IMG/VR virus record: IMGVR_UViG_3300042339_000674
Location: 1-34,794 of that record
Source: a virus
DNA length: 34,794 nucleotides
Reading direction: 5' to 3' (one strand)
Below, one piece after another: positions 23,016-30,287 of the stretch (positions within the stretch are counted from its first letter, which is position 1; each line of letters begins with the position of its first letter). A program made the translations under genes and the position numbers. The notes beneath the pieces were generated by a model, which worked only from the letters and a program-made list of their open reading frames with translations, did no database searches and was not told the origin of the DNA.

Positions 23016-23713
23016 TGAAAGAATTTTTAGAAAGAACAGATTCAGCAGGAAACCAAATATACACAACTAAAACAGGAGAAATAACCATGCAAAATGAAAC
23101 ATTAACAACCGAAGCAGTATTTCCACAAATTGAAACTATTCCATCACCAGTAAGTAATCTTATTGTTGCGGAAATGTGTTTCCCTAAAGATCAACTTATG
23201 ATGATGCTGAATGAAGCATGTGTAACTAAAGATCAAGTTGAAGAAATGATTGAAGAGCACGATATGACCGATTGTGTTGAATCACTTATTGGTGATATTG
23301 ATTGGACTGATAAAGTAACAGATGTCCTTAATGATATTGATGTAGAAGATTATCTTGAAATGTCTACTTTTGTTGATAGCGTTATGGAAAATCTTGATTA
23401 CAGAGATATCGCTAGCAATGTAAAAGAATATATTGAAGAACCTGATGCTGAATCAATGGCTAGTTCTTTGCTAACATCTTTTAATTATGAAGCACCTTGC
23501 TATACTGGTCAATTGTATATTAAATCAGTAGAAAGCATTATTGAGGGCTATATGAAGAAACAAACAGAAGGTGTAGTTCAACCAACTGTTATTGTTGATG
23601 ATGCAGTTCGCCTTCGTGCATTTACTATTCAAGAAATTAATGAAGTTCTAGATGCTTTGCAATATACTGAATACAATAAGAGTCGTATCCTTACATCACT
23701 ATCACTAAAATAG
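23015..23713 (+). CDS. Hypothetical protein, 232 residues (or 208 from an inner start)
   Basis: A very acidic protein of alternating helices (TKDQVEEMIEEHDMTDCVES, DVLNDIDVEDYLEMSTFVDS, ...DIASNVKEYIEEPDAESMAS). The end, RLRAFTIQEINEVLDALQYT then EYNKSRILTSL, resembles a C-terminal pattern shared by acidic phage proteins. ATG 23015 overlaps the previous stop but has no good ribosome site; ATG 23087, in frame, has AGGAG 8 bases upstream and may be the real start. A scaffold or inhibitor role is possible from the charge alone; nothing proves it. Confidence 0.7.
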   Translation: MKEFLERTDSAGNQIYTTKTGEITMQNETLTTEAVFPQIETIPSPVSNLIVAEMCFPKDQLMMMLNEACVTKDQVEEMIEEHDMTDCVESLIGDIDWTDKVTDVLNDIDVEDYLEMSTFVDSVMENLDYRDIASNVKEYIEEPDAESMASSLLTSFNYEAPCYTGQLYIKSVESIIEGYMKKQTEGVVQPTVIVDDAVRLRAFTIQEINEVLDALQYTEYNKSRILTSLSLK

Positions 23714-23723
23714 AGGGGAACTA

Positions 23724-25382
23724 ATGAAAAAATACATTAAGATTGCAAATAAATCAGGTAATGTTAGTCGGATAGCCTTAGAAAAACTAGGGCTATCTAC
23801 TAAAAGAGATGATCCAAATACAATTGGACAATTTGGTTCTGGTATTAAATATGCTCCGATTGCCGCATTAAGAATGGGATTGGAATGGATATTTACTGGT
23901 ACAGACGATAAGGGTTCCTATGTGCTTAAGTATAAGGTTGAGGAAGAAGATGGAGTTGATTGTATCGTATATGATTACGGTGACTATCAGAAATCATCTT
24001 CTTTTACAATTGATGCTGGAGTATTAAGTTGGGAAGATTGTTTTCAAATCTATAGAGAAGCTATTGCTAATGCTATGGATGAATCTAATGAAAATGATAC
24101 AGAATGGTATCGTGAAATTGTTGAAGCATCTGAAGTAAAACAGAATTATGGTGAGTTTGCTGTTTACATTAGTGCATCTCCAAATATGATGGAAATCTAT
24201 GATGAGCACGATAAGTATTTCCTTGAGAATCGTGAGCCTATTTACAAAAGTAAAGATGGTTACGCTAAGGTAAAATTCTTTGATCCTTATTCATCTAGCG
24301 AAGGTCATGTGTATCATAAATCAGTTATGGTTTATGAGAATACAGAACATGATTGTCTCTTTGATTATGAAGTTAAATCACTTCGTTTGAATGAGATGAG
24401 AACAGTATCTGATGAATGGCAAATGAATTATTTGATTTCTCACGGTATTGCTGAATGTACAGATAATAAAATCATTGAACGAATTCTGGACAATTTGGGA
24501 AGTAAGAAGTGGGAATATAAGTTGAGTGAGACCATTATTGGAACCGCAGATATTAGTAATGAGTGGTGTAAAGTGTGGGGAAAAAAGTATGGCGAAGCAA
24601 CTATTATGCTCAATTCAATTGAGGATGCAAATAATTCCATTCATATGTATTTGAAAGAAAAAGGACAGAAGTATAAAACTGTTGATTCTTCATTTATGTA
24701 TACTATATTGGCAAAATCTGGTGTCAATACTTTAGAAACTATTGCTGGAGAGTCAATCAATTATGACATTGACTATGACACTGATAAGTATCCAAAGCTA
24801 TTGAAAGCAATTGAAATTGCTGCTAGGTATGAGCCAGGTATTTTAACAATGGAAAAGCCAATTGTTTGCTTCACCCCTAAACAGAGTGATACATTTCTTG
24901 GTTTGCTTATAAATAAAGAAAACGAAGATAAGCAAATTCTAATTGAAAAGAACCATGCTCGTGACGGTGAGATATATGAAATAGTTGCTACTGTTATTCA
25001 TGAATATGATCACTATACAAGTGGTTATGCTGATGGAGATCATGCTGGTAGAAAGTTTAGGGATTTAGCTGATCGTAGAATTGGTAGATTAATGTGTGAG
25101 AATTATAAACTAGATCTACTGTCTATTTGTGCTGATGGAATTAGCGTTCCACTCACTAGTATTCCTGATCTTGGTGGTTTGAATTATAACATTTTATTCT
25201 TCATGGATTCATACATCTTGTCCATTGGGAAATGCAAATTTATTATTTCTCAAAAACGAGAACTCAATTCAAAAATCCAGTATAATGATGCTGGGGTTAT
25301 CAAGCCATCTAATGATGGACAAAGTATGCTTATCCCAATTGAAAATTGGGATCATAGTAATTTCTATATCAATCAAATCTAA
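23724..25382 (+). CDS. Putative GHKL-like ATPase fused to an HExxH zincin, 552 residues
   Basis: The largest protein of the island. Near the N-terminus, IKIANKSGNVSRIAL (5-19) is followed by TIGQFGSGIKYAPIAALRMG (33-52), similar to the lid glycines of GHKL ATPases (as in MORC or Hsp90), and then YREAIANAMDE (110-120), like the N box ExxxNxxDx. This order is the reverse of the normal one and suggests circular permutation. Near the C-terminus, VIHEYDHYTSGYADGD carries HEYDH at 426-430 and then DHAGRKF (439-445), typical of a zinc metallopeptidase. It may be an ATP-controlled protease or sensor. Both domain calls rest on motifs. Confidence 0.6.
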   Translation: MKKYIKIANKSGNVSRIALEKLGLSTKRDDPNTIGQFGSGIKYAPIAALRMGLEWIFTGTDDKGSYVLKYKVEEEDGVDCIVYDYGDYQKSSSFTIDAGVLSWEDCFQIYREAIANAMDESNENDTEWYREIVEASEVKQNYGEFAVYISASPNMMEIYDEHDKYFLENREPIYKSKDGYAKVKFFDPYSSSEGHVYHKSVMVYENTEHDCLFDYEVKSLRLNEMRTVSDEWQMNYLISHGIAECTDNKIIERILDNLGSKKWEYKLSETIIGTADISNEWCKVWGKKYGEATIMLNSIEDANNSIHMYLKEKGQKYKTVDSSFMYTILAKSGVNTLETIAGESINYDIDYDTDKYPKLLKAIEIAARYEPGILTMEKPIVCFTPKQSDTFLGLLINKENEDKQILIEKNHARDGEIYEIVATVIHEYDHYTSGYADGDHAGRKFRDLADRRIGRLMCENYKLDLLSICADGISVPLTSIPDLGGLNYNILFFMDSYILSIGKCKFIISQKRELNSKIQYNDAGVIKPSNDGQSMLIPIENWDHSNFYINQI

Positions 25383-25390
25383 GGAGCGTT

Positions 25391-25504
25391 ATGAAGGTAT
25401 ATATGTATGGTGCTGGTATATTGATATTTGGAATAGCATTTCCTGCTCTTGCATTTATTATGTTCTCAGCTATTTTGTTAGCAATATGTTCAAAGGTTAA
25501 GTGA
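25391..25504 (+). CDS. 37-residue single-span membrane protein
   Basis: A 37-codon frame (MKVYMYGAGILIFGIAFPAL...) that is almost wholly hydrophobic from residue 6 to 33, then ends CSKVK. It would span the membrane once. AAGGAG lies 4 bases before the ATG, and the stop overlaps the next gene (TGATG). Its position after the ATPase-zincin gene may matter. Too short to place in a family. Confidence 0.65.
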   Translation: MKVYMYGAGILIFGIAFPALAFIMFSAILLAICSKVK

Positions 25505-25839
25505 TGCCGAAGTTTGATAAATACTTTATTGTAGAATTCAGAATTCCTATTAGGGTTGACGATGTTGATTCAGTAATGGAAGCAGTATCTATGGCTAATA
25601 GGATATGTGAAAGACAACATAATTTTAAACCAATTAATTGGTTTGCAAGAATATTTGAGTATGTGGTTGGTGAGAAAAAAGTTGGTCATGTTCGTGAATA
25701 TTTTTATAATCCAAATTCGGCAACATCAAGAGAGATTGAGAAGAATATTGGATACCATAATGATTTAGTGAAAGAAGGAAAAGCTCCTTCCGATATCATT
25801 ATGCTTAATGAAGAGTTAATGGAGGACATTGACGAATGA
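25504..25839 (+). CDS. Hypothetical protein, 111 residues
   Basis: A 111-residue protein with a beta strand then helix at the start (KYFIVEFRIPIRVDDVDSVM) and an acidic end. I do not recognise a family. The start at 25504 overlaps the TGA of the membrane peptide. Its last 11 bases hold the -35 box of a promoter directed at the following gene. Confidence 0.7.
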   Translation: MPKFDKYFIVEFRIPIRVDDVDSVMEAVSMANRICERQHNFKPINWFARIFEYVVGEKKVGHVREYFYNPNSATSREIEKNIGYHNDLVKEGKAPSDIIMLNEELMEDIDE

Positions 25840-25858
25840 TGTATTTTTGTGGTACAAT
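25829..25858 (+). promoter_or_regulatory. Sigma-70-type promoter before gene 25891
   Basis: TTGACG (25829-25834), 18 bases, and TACAAT (25853-25858) preceded by TGTGG. This is close to consensus at both boxes and the best such promoter that I found. It lies over the end of gene 25504 and would start transcription about 26 bases before ATG 25891. Confidence 0.6.
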
Positions 25859-25890
25859 TGATGAATGTAATTTAAACAAGGGTGTAGTAA

Positions 25891-26226
25891 ATGAATGATC
25901 AAGAAGAGTACCTATATACTGACTATGCTATACAGATTTTTTCTGCATTTAGCAATAGAGATATCAGTGCAATCATAAAAATGTTTGATACCGAGGATGG
26001 TGAAAAGAGAGATGAGTCTTTTGCCCCAGGTATCTTGTTTGGATTTATGGTTCATCTTGAAATATTGTTTGCAGCAATTGCTGAGAGTAATGATGGAACT
26101 CCTTTAGAAGCGTTTCAGGAATATGCTTTACATTATAATTCAGTCAGGGATGATCTAAAGAAAATGGCACTTTTAAACCCTACGGCTGTAACAGAAATAA
26201 TAAAAAATCATGGAGGTTCTTTATAG
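25891..26226 (+). CDS. Hypothetical protein, 111 residues
   Basis: A 111-residue acidic, mainly helical protein (YAIQIFSAFSNRDISAIIKM, then ILFGFMVHLEILFAAIAESN). It could be part of a four-helix fold. It has its own strong promoter and a weak AAGGG ribosome site. Function unknown. Confidence 0.7.
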   Translation: MNDQEEYLYTDYAIQIFSAFSNRDISAIIKMFDTEDGEKRDESFAPGILFGFMVHLEILFAAIAESNDGTPLEAFQEYALHYNSVRDDLKKMALLNPTAVTEIIKNHGGSL

Positions 26227-26333
26227 AATAAAAACTCTGTAAAGCGAGCGAGCAAACTTGTAGATTGCCCTCGTTTTGCATCTAAAGATATGCTAATGCG
26301 AACTAATCGCAAAACCTAACCTATGGAGGCAAA
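26227..26333 (+). promoter_or_regulatory. 107-bp leader region of the lysozyme gene with inverted repeats
   Basis: No gene is here. GTTTTGC (26273-26279) can pair with GCAAAAC (26309-26315), while TGCGA (26297-26301) pairs with TCGCA (26307-26311); both cannot form together. TTGCCC (26265-26270) and TATGCT (26289-26294), 18 bases apart, may be a promoter. A separate control of the lysozyme gene is plausible. Confidence 0.4.
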
Positions 26334-26861
26334 ATGAAGACAAAGACTTCAATAATAAGTTTAATAGTAAGTATATATATAGGAATAGTAGCTACAATTG
26401 GATATGCTGCAAATACTAATGAGGTTGAATATAAAAGACCAGTATTTGTACAGAAATCATTGTTAATCATTAATACAGAACCAGTTGTTATTCAGAAAGT
26501 AATGGATAGCAGAGTTCCTAAAGATAAAAGTAAGAGATGCCCTCAATGGGAATCTAAGTTTAAAGAGTATGGATTGCCAGTAGATGTGTTTTCATATATT
26601 GCTTGGAGAGAAAGTGGATGTAACCCCGAAGCAATAAATGCAAAATTTAATTCTAATGGCAAGGTCATATGGACTTTAAATAAAAATGGTTCTATTGATA
26701 GAGGCTTGGTTCAGATTAATAGTTGCTGGAGATCAGTAACTAAAAAAGTCTGTGGTACTAATCTAAATGGATTGCTCGGTGTAGATTGTAATCTTAAAGT
26801 TGCAAAATATATTATGGACAATTCCGAAGGTAAGTTATTAAACTGGAACATTCAAAACTAA
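26334..26861 (+). CDS. Secreted lysozyme/lytic transglycosylase-like protein
   Basis: A 175-residue protein with a signal-like N-terminus (MKTKTSIISLIVSIYIGIVA, then TIGYAANTN, cleavage likely after residue 25). The catalytic part is of SLT type: YIAWRESGCNPEAIN with E93 as the likely acid, then GSIDRGLVQINSCW (119-132). Cysteines at 69, 96, 131, 140 and 152 may form disulfides outside the cell. It would cut peptidoglycan, either for release or as a secreted wall remodeller. The start has GGAGG 7 bases upstream. It stands alone among small unknown genes, without a visible holin, although the peptide at 25391 is a candidate. Confidence 0.8.
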   Translation: MKTKTSIISLIVSIYIGIVATIGYAANTNEVEYKRPVFVQKSLLIINTEPVVIQKVMDSRVPKDKSKRCPQWESKFKEYGLPVDVFSYIAWRESGCNPEAINAKFNSNGKVIWTLNKNGSIDRGLVQINSCWRSVTKKVCGTNLNGLLGVDCNLKVAKYIMDNSEGKLLNWNIQN

Positions 26862-26877
26862 AAGAAAGGGGTATCCA

Positions 26878-27348
26878 ATGGGATACTATGTAGACACAAC
26901 GGAAGCAGATATCTTTATTTCTAAAGATAAGTTTGAGGATTGCTATAAAGCAATGTGCAAGCTTAACGAAAGAGATGATCTAAAAAGTGGTGGTAGTTGG
27001 GGTGCAGGAATATCTGCAGATCAACCGAAACCTGAAGGAATGAGTTATCATCCAGGTAAATGGTTTAGTTGGATGGATGCTAATTATCCAGAAACATGTA
27101 AAAGTATGGAAGATATTTTGCATGCACTTGGTTTTGAAAATATTGATTATGATGAAGAAGGCAATCTGATAGATCTATGCTATAGCAGTAAGATTGGTTC
27201 AGAGGATCACTTCTTTCAATCAATTGCACCTTTTGTTAAAGAAGGTAGTTATATCAATTGGTCAGGTGAAGATAATTCTATATGGCAATGGTATTTTAAT
27301 GGTAAGGAAATGGTAACTAAATCAGCTCATATAACTTGGGTTGAATAA
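26878..27348 (+). CDS. Conserved phage protein of unknown function, 156 residues
   Basis: A 156-residue protein. KWFSWMDANYPETCKSMEDI near residue 62, ALGFE, then SKIGSEDHFFQSIAPFVKEG and INWSGEDNSIWQWYF are a pattern I recall from many phages and some plasmids, without known function. GAAAGGGG is its ribosome binding site. A tRNA gene follows 6 bases after the stop. Confidence 0.78.
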   Translation: MGYYVDTTEADIFISKDKFEDCYKAMCKLNERDDLKSGGSWGAGISADQPKPEGMSYHPGKWFSWMDANYPETCKSMEDILHALGFENIDYDEEGNLIDLCYSSKIGSEDHFFQSIAPFVKEGSYINWSGEDNSIWQWYFNGKEMVTKSAHITWVE

Positions 27349-27354
27349 GTTAAT

Positions 27355-27428
27355 GTATCCGTAGCTCAATTGGATAGAGCAAAACACTTCTAATGTTTAG
27401 GTTGTAGGTTCAAGTCCTATCGGATACG
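27355..27428 (+). tRNA. tRNA-Arg (anticodon UCU)
   Basis: A full cloverleaf: acceptor GTATCCG/CGGATAC, D stem GCTC/GAGC, anticodon stem AAACA/TGTTT with loop CTTCTAA (anticodon TCT at its centre), and T arm with GTAGG-TTCAAGT-CCTAT. The discriminator is G 27428 and CCA is not encoded. It reads AGA (and AGG), the Arg codons preferred in the AT-rich island. It lies 3 bases before the structured RNA. Confidence 0.95.
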
Positions 27429-27431
27429 CTA

Positions 27432-27516
27432 AGTGTTAGACTAAGGCATTGTTATCCCCTTTCAAAATGCTTATGTAAGTAATTGATATCCCCGTATCTT
27501 ATTTATGTCTAACACT
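27432..27516 (+). ncRNA. Candidate small RNA: three-way junction with two C-rich loops
   Basis: P1 is a perfect 10-base pair stem (27432-27441 with 27507-27516). Inside, P2 pairs 27444-27450 with 27466-27472 (one G-U) and shows a 15-base loop with ATCCCCTTTC; P3 pairs 27476-27482 with 27499-27505, then GATA/TATC after a 2-base bulge, closing on the loop TCCCCG. So 85 bases fold into one compact form, and both loops show ATCCCC or TCCCC. Exposed C-rich loops are typical of small RNAs that pair with ribosome binding sites. It may be cut from the tRNA transcript. No promoter of its own is seen. Confidence 0.5.
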
Positions 27517-27521
27517 ATTTT

Positions 27522-27677
27522 AAATATGGTATAAAAAAGAATCAGGCTAAAGCTAATCCTTTCTGCTTAAGAGAAATATGCGTCTGTCTATTACATGGGA
27601 GTAGAAGATGTCAAAATGTCGTAGTTGTAGTTATCCGACATAATATTTTTTGCCTGGTTCTTTTTTATACCATATTT
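27522..27677 (+). repeat. 156-bp element with 26-bp inverted arms
   Basis: Arms at 27522-27547 and 27652-27677 are complementary at 26 of 26 positions if the single T-G pair (27542/27657) is allowed as in RNA. Inside are smaller stems: ATGTCG/CGACAT (27616-27621 with 27636-27641) and TTTCT/AGAAA (27560-27564 with 27572-27576). No frame is present. It is either a large folded RNA, perhaps continuing the unit of the tRNA and the small RNA, or a MITE-like mobile element with terminal inverted repeats; no clear target duplication is visible. Confidence 0.75.
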
Positions 27678-27705
27678 TTATATACAAACAAGCAAAGGAG
27701 AAACA

Positions 27706-28029
27706 GTGAAATCAGTATTAATAAAGTCAAACAATTCAATCAACATTGTTGAAATGGACAAAAAATATTCACTTGAACAACTTCAAAAAGAAGTTGGTGG
27801 TTGGATTGAAGTAGTTAAGTTGAATGGCAAAATGTCAATGTATGTAAATGAAGAAGGGCTAATGAGGCAATTTAAAATTAATCCAATAGCAACTTCTTTG
27901 TATTTTCAATATACGGGAATTAATACCCCAATTGTTGGAGATGTAATTATAACTGGAAGGAGTAGTAACGGAAGTCAAATAAATCTTAAAGATGAATGTG
28001 TTGAAGAAATCATGAGTGCGCTTAAATAA
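27706..28029 (+). CDS. DUF3846 family protein, 107 residues
   Basis: A 107-residue protein. YSLEQLQKEVGGWIEVVKLN near residue 20, then MYVNEEGLMRQFKINPIATS and TPIVGDVIITGR, match the DUF3846 pattern (LQ..VGG.IE.V, NEEG...NP.A, IVGDV). These small phage proteins have no known role. The start codon is GTG, with AAGGAG 7 bases upstream. Confidence 0.78.
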   Translation: MKSVLIKSNNSINIVEMDKKYSLEQLQKEVGGWIEVVKLNGKMSMYVNEEGLMRQFKINPIATSLYFQYTGINTPIVGDVIITGRSSNGSQINLKDECVEEIMSALK

Positions 28030-28051
28030 TCACTAACAGGAAACGAGATAT

Positions 28052-28231
28052 ATGAACAATAATAAATCAACCTTTGCACTTCTTCTGATGAAGGAAGAAA
28101 ACATTATACAAATAAGAACATTACAAGGCACTCAAGAGTATGCAATAGAACAAGCAAAAATAGTTAGAGATTATGGTAAAGATAAATTTGACAATGTTAT
28201 GGTATATAAAACAACACCACATAGTAAATAA
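28052..28231 (+). CDS. Small hypothetical protein, 59 residues
   Basis: A 59-codon frame (MNNNKSTFALLLMKEENIIQ...) in a gap between two clear genes. An AGGAAACGAG site precedes ATG 28052. One strand, helix, strand composition (FALLLMKEEN, IEQAKIVRDYGKDKFDNVMV) looks like a small folded domain. No family known. Confidence 0.6.
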   Translation: MNNNKSTFALLLMKEENIIQIRTLQGTQEYAIEQAKIVRDYGKDKFDNVMVYKTTPHSK

Positions 28232-28248
28232 TTCCAAGGAGGAATGAC

Positions 28249-28698
28249 ATGCCATTAAGTTACGATATTACAAAAATTGCAATGTACAAAGATAATTACG
28301 ATGAAGCATACCAAGAGTATAATCAATTGGGTAGTACATATACAGATGTAAAGCCTTTCCTAAAAGGTTTGATTTTCTCTGGTGGTATGGTTGCCCTTAG
28401 TTCAATTACATTTAAAAATGTAGGTGAATGGTATGCCAGATTGAAATTGTGTGAAGAAATGTATCATACATATCTTACTTCCAAGTTTGATGAAGAAAAG
28501 AATGAATGGGTGAATGTACCTTTGGAAGCAAAAGAAATAGTTAAATACATTGGTTTGGCAACAAACAATTCAACTGTTGTAAGAAACAAATGGGTTCAGA
28601 ATGTAAAGCGTAATCAAACTGTTGATCTTACAACAACACAAATGCTTGCTCGTTTAAAGAAACTAGAAGAAAAATTTGAGAGAGAGGTATTCCAATGA
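28249..28698 (+). CDS. Hypothetical protein, 149 residues, with C-terminal coiled coil
   Basis: A 149-residue protein. The N-terminal part (VKPFLKGLIFSGGMVALSSI) is glycine-rich and hydrophobic, and the end (TQMLARLKKLEEKFEREVFQ) is a likely coiled coil. AAGGAGGA precedes the ATG and is one of the best sites here. No family recognised. ATGA overlap with the next gene. Confidence 0.72.
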   Translation: MPLSYDITKIAMYKDNYDEAYQEYNQLGSTYTDVKPFLKGLIFSGGMVALSSITFKNVGEWYARLKLCEEMYHTYLTSKFDEEKNEWVNVPLEAKEIVKYIGLATNNSTVVRNKWVQNVKRNQTVDLTTTQMLARLKKLEEKFEREVFQ

Positions 28699-29012
28699 TT
28701 AAACCAGGACAAGCAAATATGTATCCAAGAGTATCAGATTGGTATGAAACTAATGTTATTGAATACCGAGAGAATAGTGCTTTTGATAAATGGTATATTG
28801 AAGTTGTTTATTTTGAAGCAGATGCAGAATATTCTTATGGAGCAGGTAAAACTAAAGCCCTTAGTGGTGGGTATCAAAGAGTTGAAATTACTGACAAACT
28901 AAGTGGTAATTTTTGGGAAGATGCATTTCTTGGTGAGACTGCTCATCAAGATATTGAAAGATGGGCTAATGATATTGTTAACAAAATTAAGCATGGAAGG
29001 GTTAAGGTATGA
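28695..29012 (+). CDS. Hypothetical protein, 105 residues
   Basis: A 105-residue protein with a beta-rich centre (FDKWYIEVVYFEADAEYSYG) and a helical end (HQDIERWANDIVNKIKHGRV). I do not recognise it. It starts and ends in ATGA overlaps, so it belongs to one translated chain from 28249 to 29652. Confidence 0.7.
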   Translation: MIKPGQANMYPRVSDWYETNVIEYRENSAFDKWYIEVVYFEADAEYSYGAGKTKALSGGYQRVEITDKLSGNFWEDAFLGETAHQDIERWANDIVNKIKHGRVKV

Positions 29013-29254
29013 CTTTGATATATAACTATATTCTAGGTTACGATAATTCAGACGGAACTTGGTTTCATAATGTTGATGCTGAGGCTGATCTTTTGAATTG
29101 TAATACAGTTTACAACGAAAAATATGAAGAGTATATAAATGAATATAATGATGGAATCTATTTGCACGATGCAGAGCAGTTGATAGTTAAATTTAATAAA
29201 GCTATTGACGAACTAAATAAAAATGAGCGTAAAAGAAAGAAGGTAAGGAAATGA
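29009..29254 (+). CDS. Hypothetical protein, 81 residues
   Basis: An 81-residue acidic protein with a basic tail (ELNKNERKRKKVRK). The N-terminus (TLIYNYILGYDNSDGTWFHN) and the helix after it suggest one small domain. No family known. ATGA overlaps on both sides support translation. Confidence 0.68.
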   Translation: MTLIYNYILGYDNSDGTWFHNVDAEADLLNCNTVYNEKYEEYINEYNDGIYLHDAEQLIVKFNKAIDELNKNERKRKKVRK

Positions 29255-29652
29255 CAAAACTAGACGAACTAAAAACTGATCGTGATGTATTTGAATTCAT
29301 TAAGAATCATCTACTTACGCAAGGAGAACGATCATTAATGGAAGATGAAATGACTTGCGCATATCTAGGTGCTGAAGGTAAAAAATGCGCAGTTGGTGCA
29401 TTAATTAGAGAAGATATATACCATTCTTCAATAGAAGAAAAGCCTGTAAATCATAGTCTTGTCCGTAGTGCTGTAACAAAATCAGTTCCTAATTGGATAA
29501 TTAATACCGATATGTTGGGTGAATTACAATGTATTCATGATGGTAGATCTACCTATGATTGGGAAATGGTTGAATGGCAACTAGATGAATTTGAATCAGA
29601 TAAACTTGTAGGAGATAATTATGTTCCAACAAAGGATGATGAAGATGTCTGA
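29251..29652 (+). CDS. Phage family protein with CAY..G..KCA.G motif (copy A1)
   Basis: A 133-residue protein with CAYLGAEGKKCAVGALIRED (residues 31-50) after an N-terminal helix, and SVPNWIINTDMLGELQCIHD later. The gene at 32475 encodes a longer relative with the same motif spacing. The two cysteines may bind metal or be redox active. I recall similar CA.G(A/W)LI proteins in phages with no known function. It overlaps the next gene by 8 bases. Confidence 0.72.
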   Translation: MTKLDELKTDRDVFEFIKNHLLTQGERSLMEDEMTCAYLGAEGKKCAVGALIREDIYHSSIEEKPVNHSLVRSAVTKSVPNWIINTDMLGELQCIHDGRSTYDWEMVEWQLDEFESDKLVGDNYVPTKDDEDV

Positions 29653-30061
29653 GATTATAGCAATTGAGTTATTAAATGGACATAACTTAGATGAAAAACA
29701 AACATCTCCAGAATTCTTTTGTCTAGGTCTGTCTAATGCAGTATGTCATGTAAGTATAAATGGTGGTGATCATGTAACTATTTATTGTGATGGGGATATG
29801 CGTCTTATTTATAATGAAGACACAATAACTGATTGCTATGAATTAGTAGATAATGGTATCACTACTGATAGTGAATTAGCAGATATTTTTGATGAAACTG
29901 AAGATGGATCAAGAGTTATTATGAACCCTTGGTTTGATATTTACGATAGTGAAGGTGAACACCTAGATATTGTTAGTTATGATATCTATCAAGCAATTGA
30001 AGATGCAAAAATCCATATAAGAGAAAGAGAGTTAGCTAATGACAAAAAGATTAAGGTTTAG
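29645..30061 (+). CDS. Hypothetical protein, 138 residues, acidic
   Basis: A 138-residue acidic protein (FFCLGLSNAVCHVSINGGDH, then EDGSRVIMNPWFDIYDSEGE). It looks mainly beta in the first half. I use ATG 29645, with AAGGA 8 bases upstream; in-frame ATGs at 29621, 29636 and 29639 lie at or before that site. The family is unknown to me. Confidence 0.68.
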   Translation: MSEIIAIELLNGHNLDEKQTSPEFFCLGLSNAVCHVSINGGDHVTIYCDGDMRLIYNEDTITDCYELVDNGITTDSELADIFDETEDGSRVIMNPWFDIYDSEGEHLDIVSYDIYQAIEDAKIHIRERELANDKKIKV

Positions 30062-30287
30062 TTATAATGATGTGAATCTTTCTTGGGAAAGAAAGCTGGA
30101 GTTAGATTATGAATATAAAGATCTATCAACTATTCATGCCAATCACGCAAAAGAATTGATGGCTAGTGTAGAATTTGATCCTAGATGTATTCCAACAATT
30201 ACTGATCCAGCATTAACTGAAGCATTAATTCATGCTCAATTAAGTACAACATATGCAATACTGAATGACACTCACAATGGTAAGTGA
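30039..30287 (+). CDS. Hypothetical protein, 82 residues
   Basis: An 82-residue protein (MTKRLRFSYNDVNLSWERKL...) with a helical end (LTEALIHAQLSTTYAILNDT). It overlaps the end of the previous gene by 23 bases and has a weak GAGAAAGAGAG site. No family recognised. Confidence 0.62.
   Translation: MTKRLRFSYNDVNLSWERKLELDYEYKDLSTIHANHAKELMASVEFDPRCIPTITDPALTEALIHAQLSTTYAILNDTHNGK

Noticed and set aside
25836-25898. 20-codon frame (MMYFCGTIDECN...) between genes 25504 and 25891
   Set aside because: It has no separate ribosome site and lies over the promoter boxes; length alone is too little evidence.
27522-27677. Second tRNA or tmRNA in the 156-bp element
   Set aside because: No acceptor stem, T loop (TTCRANY) or CCA-like end could be placed; the long perfect arms do not fit either RNA.
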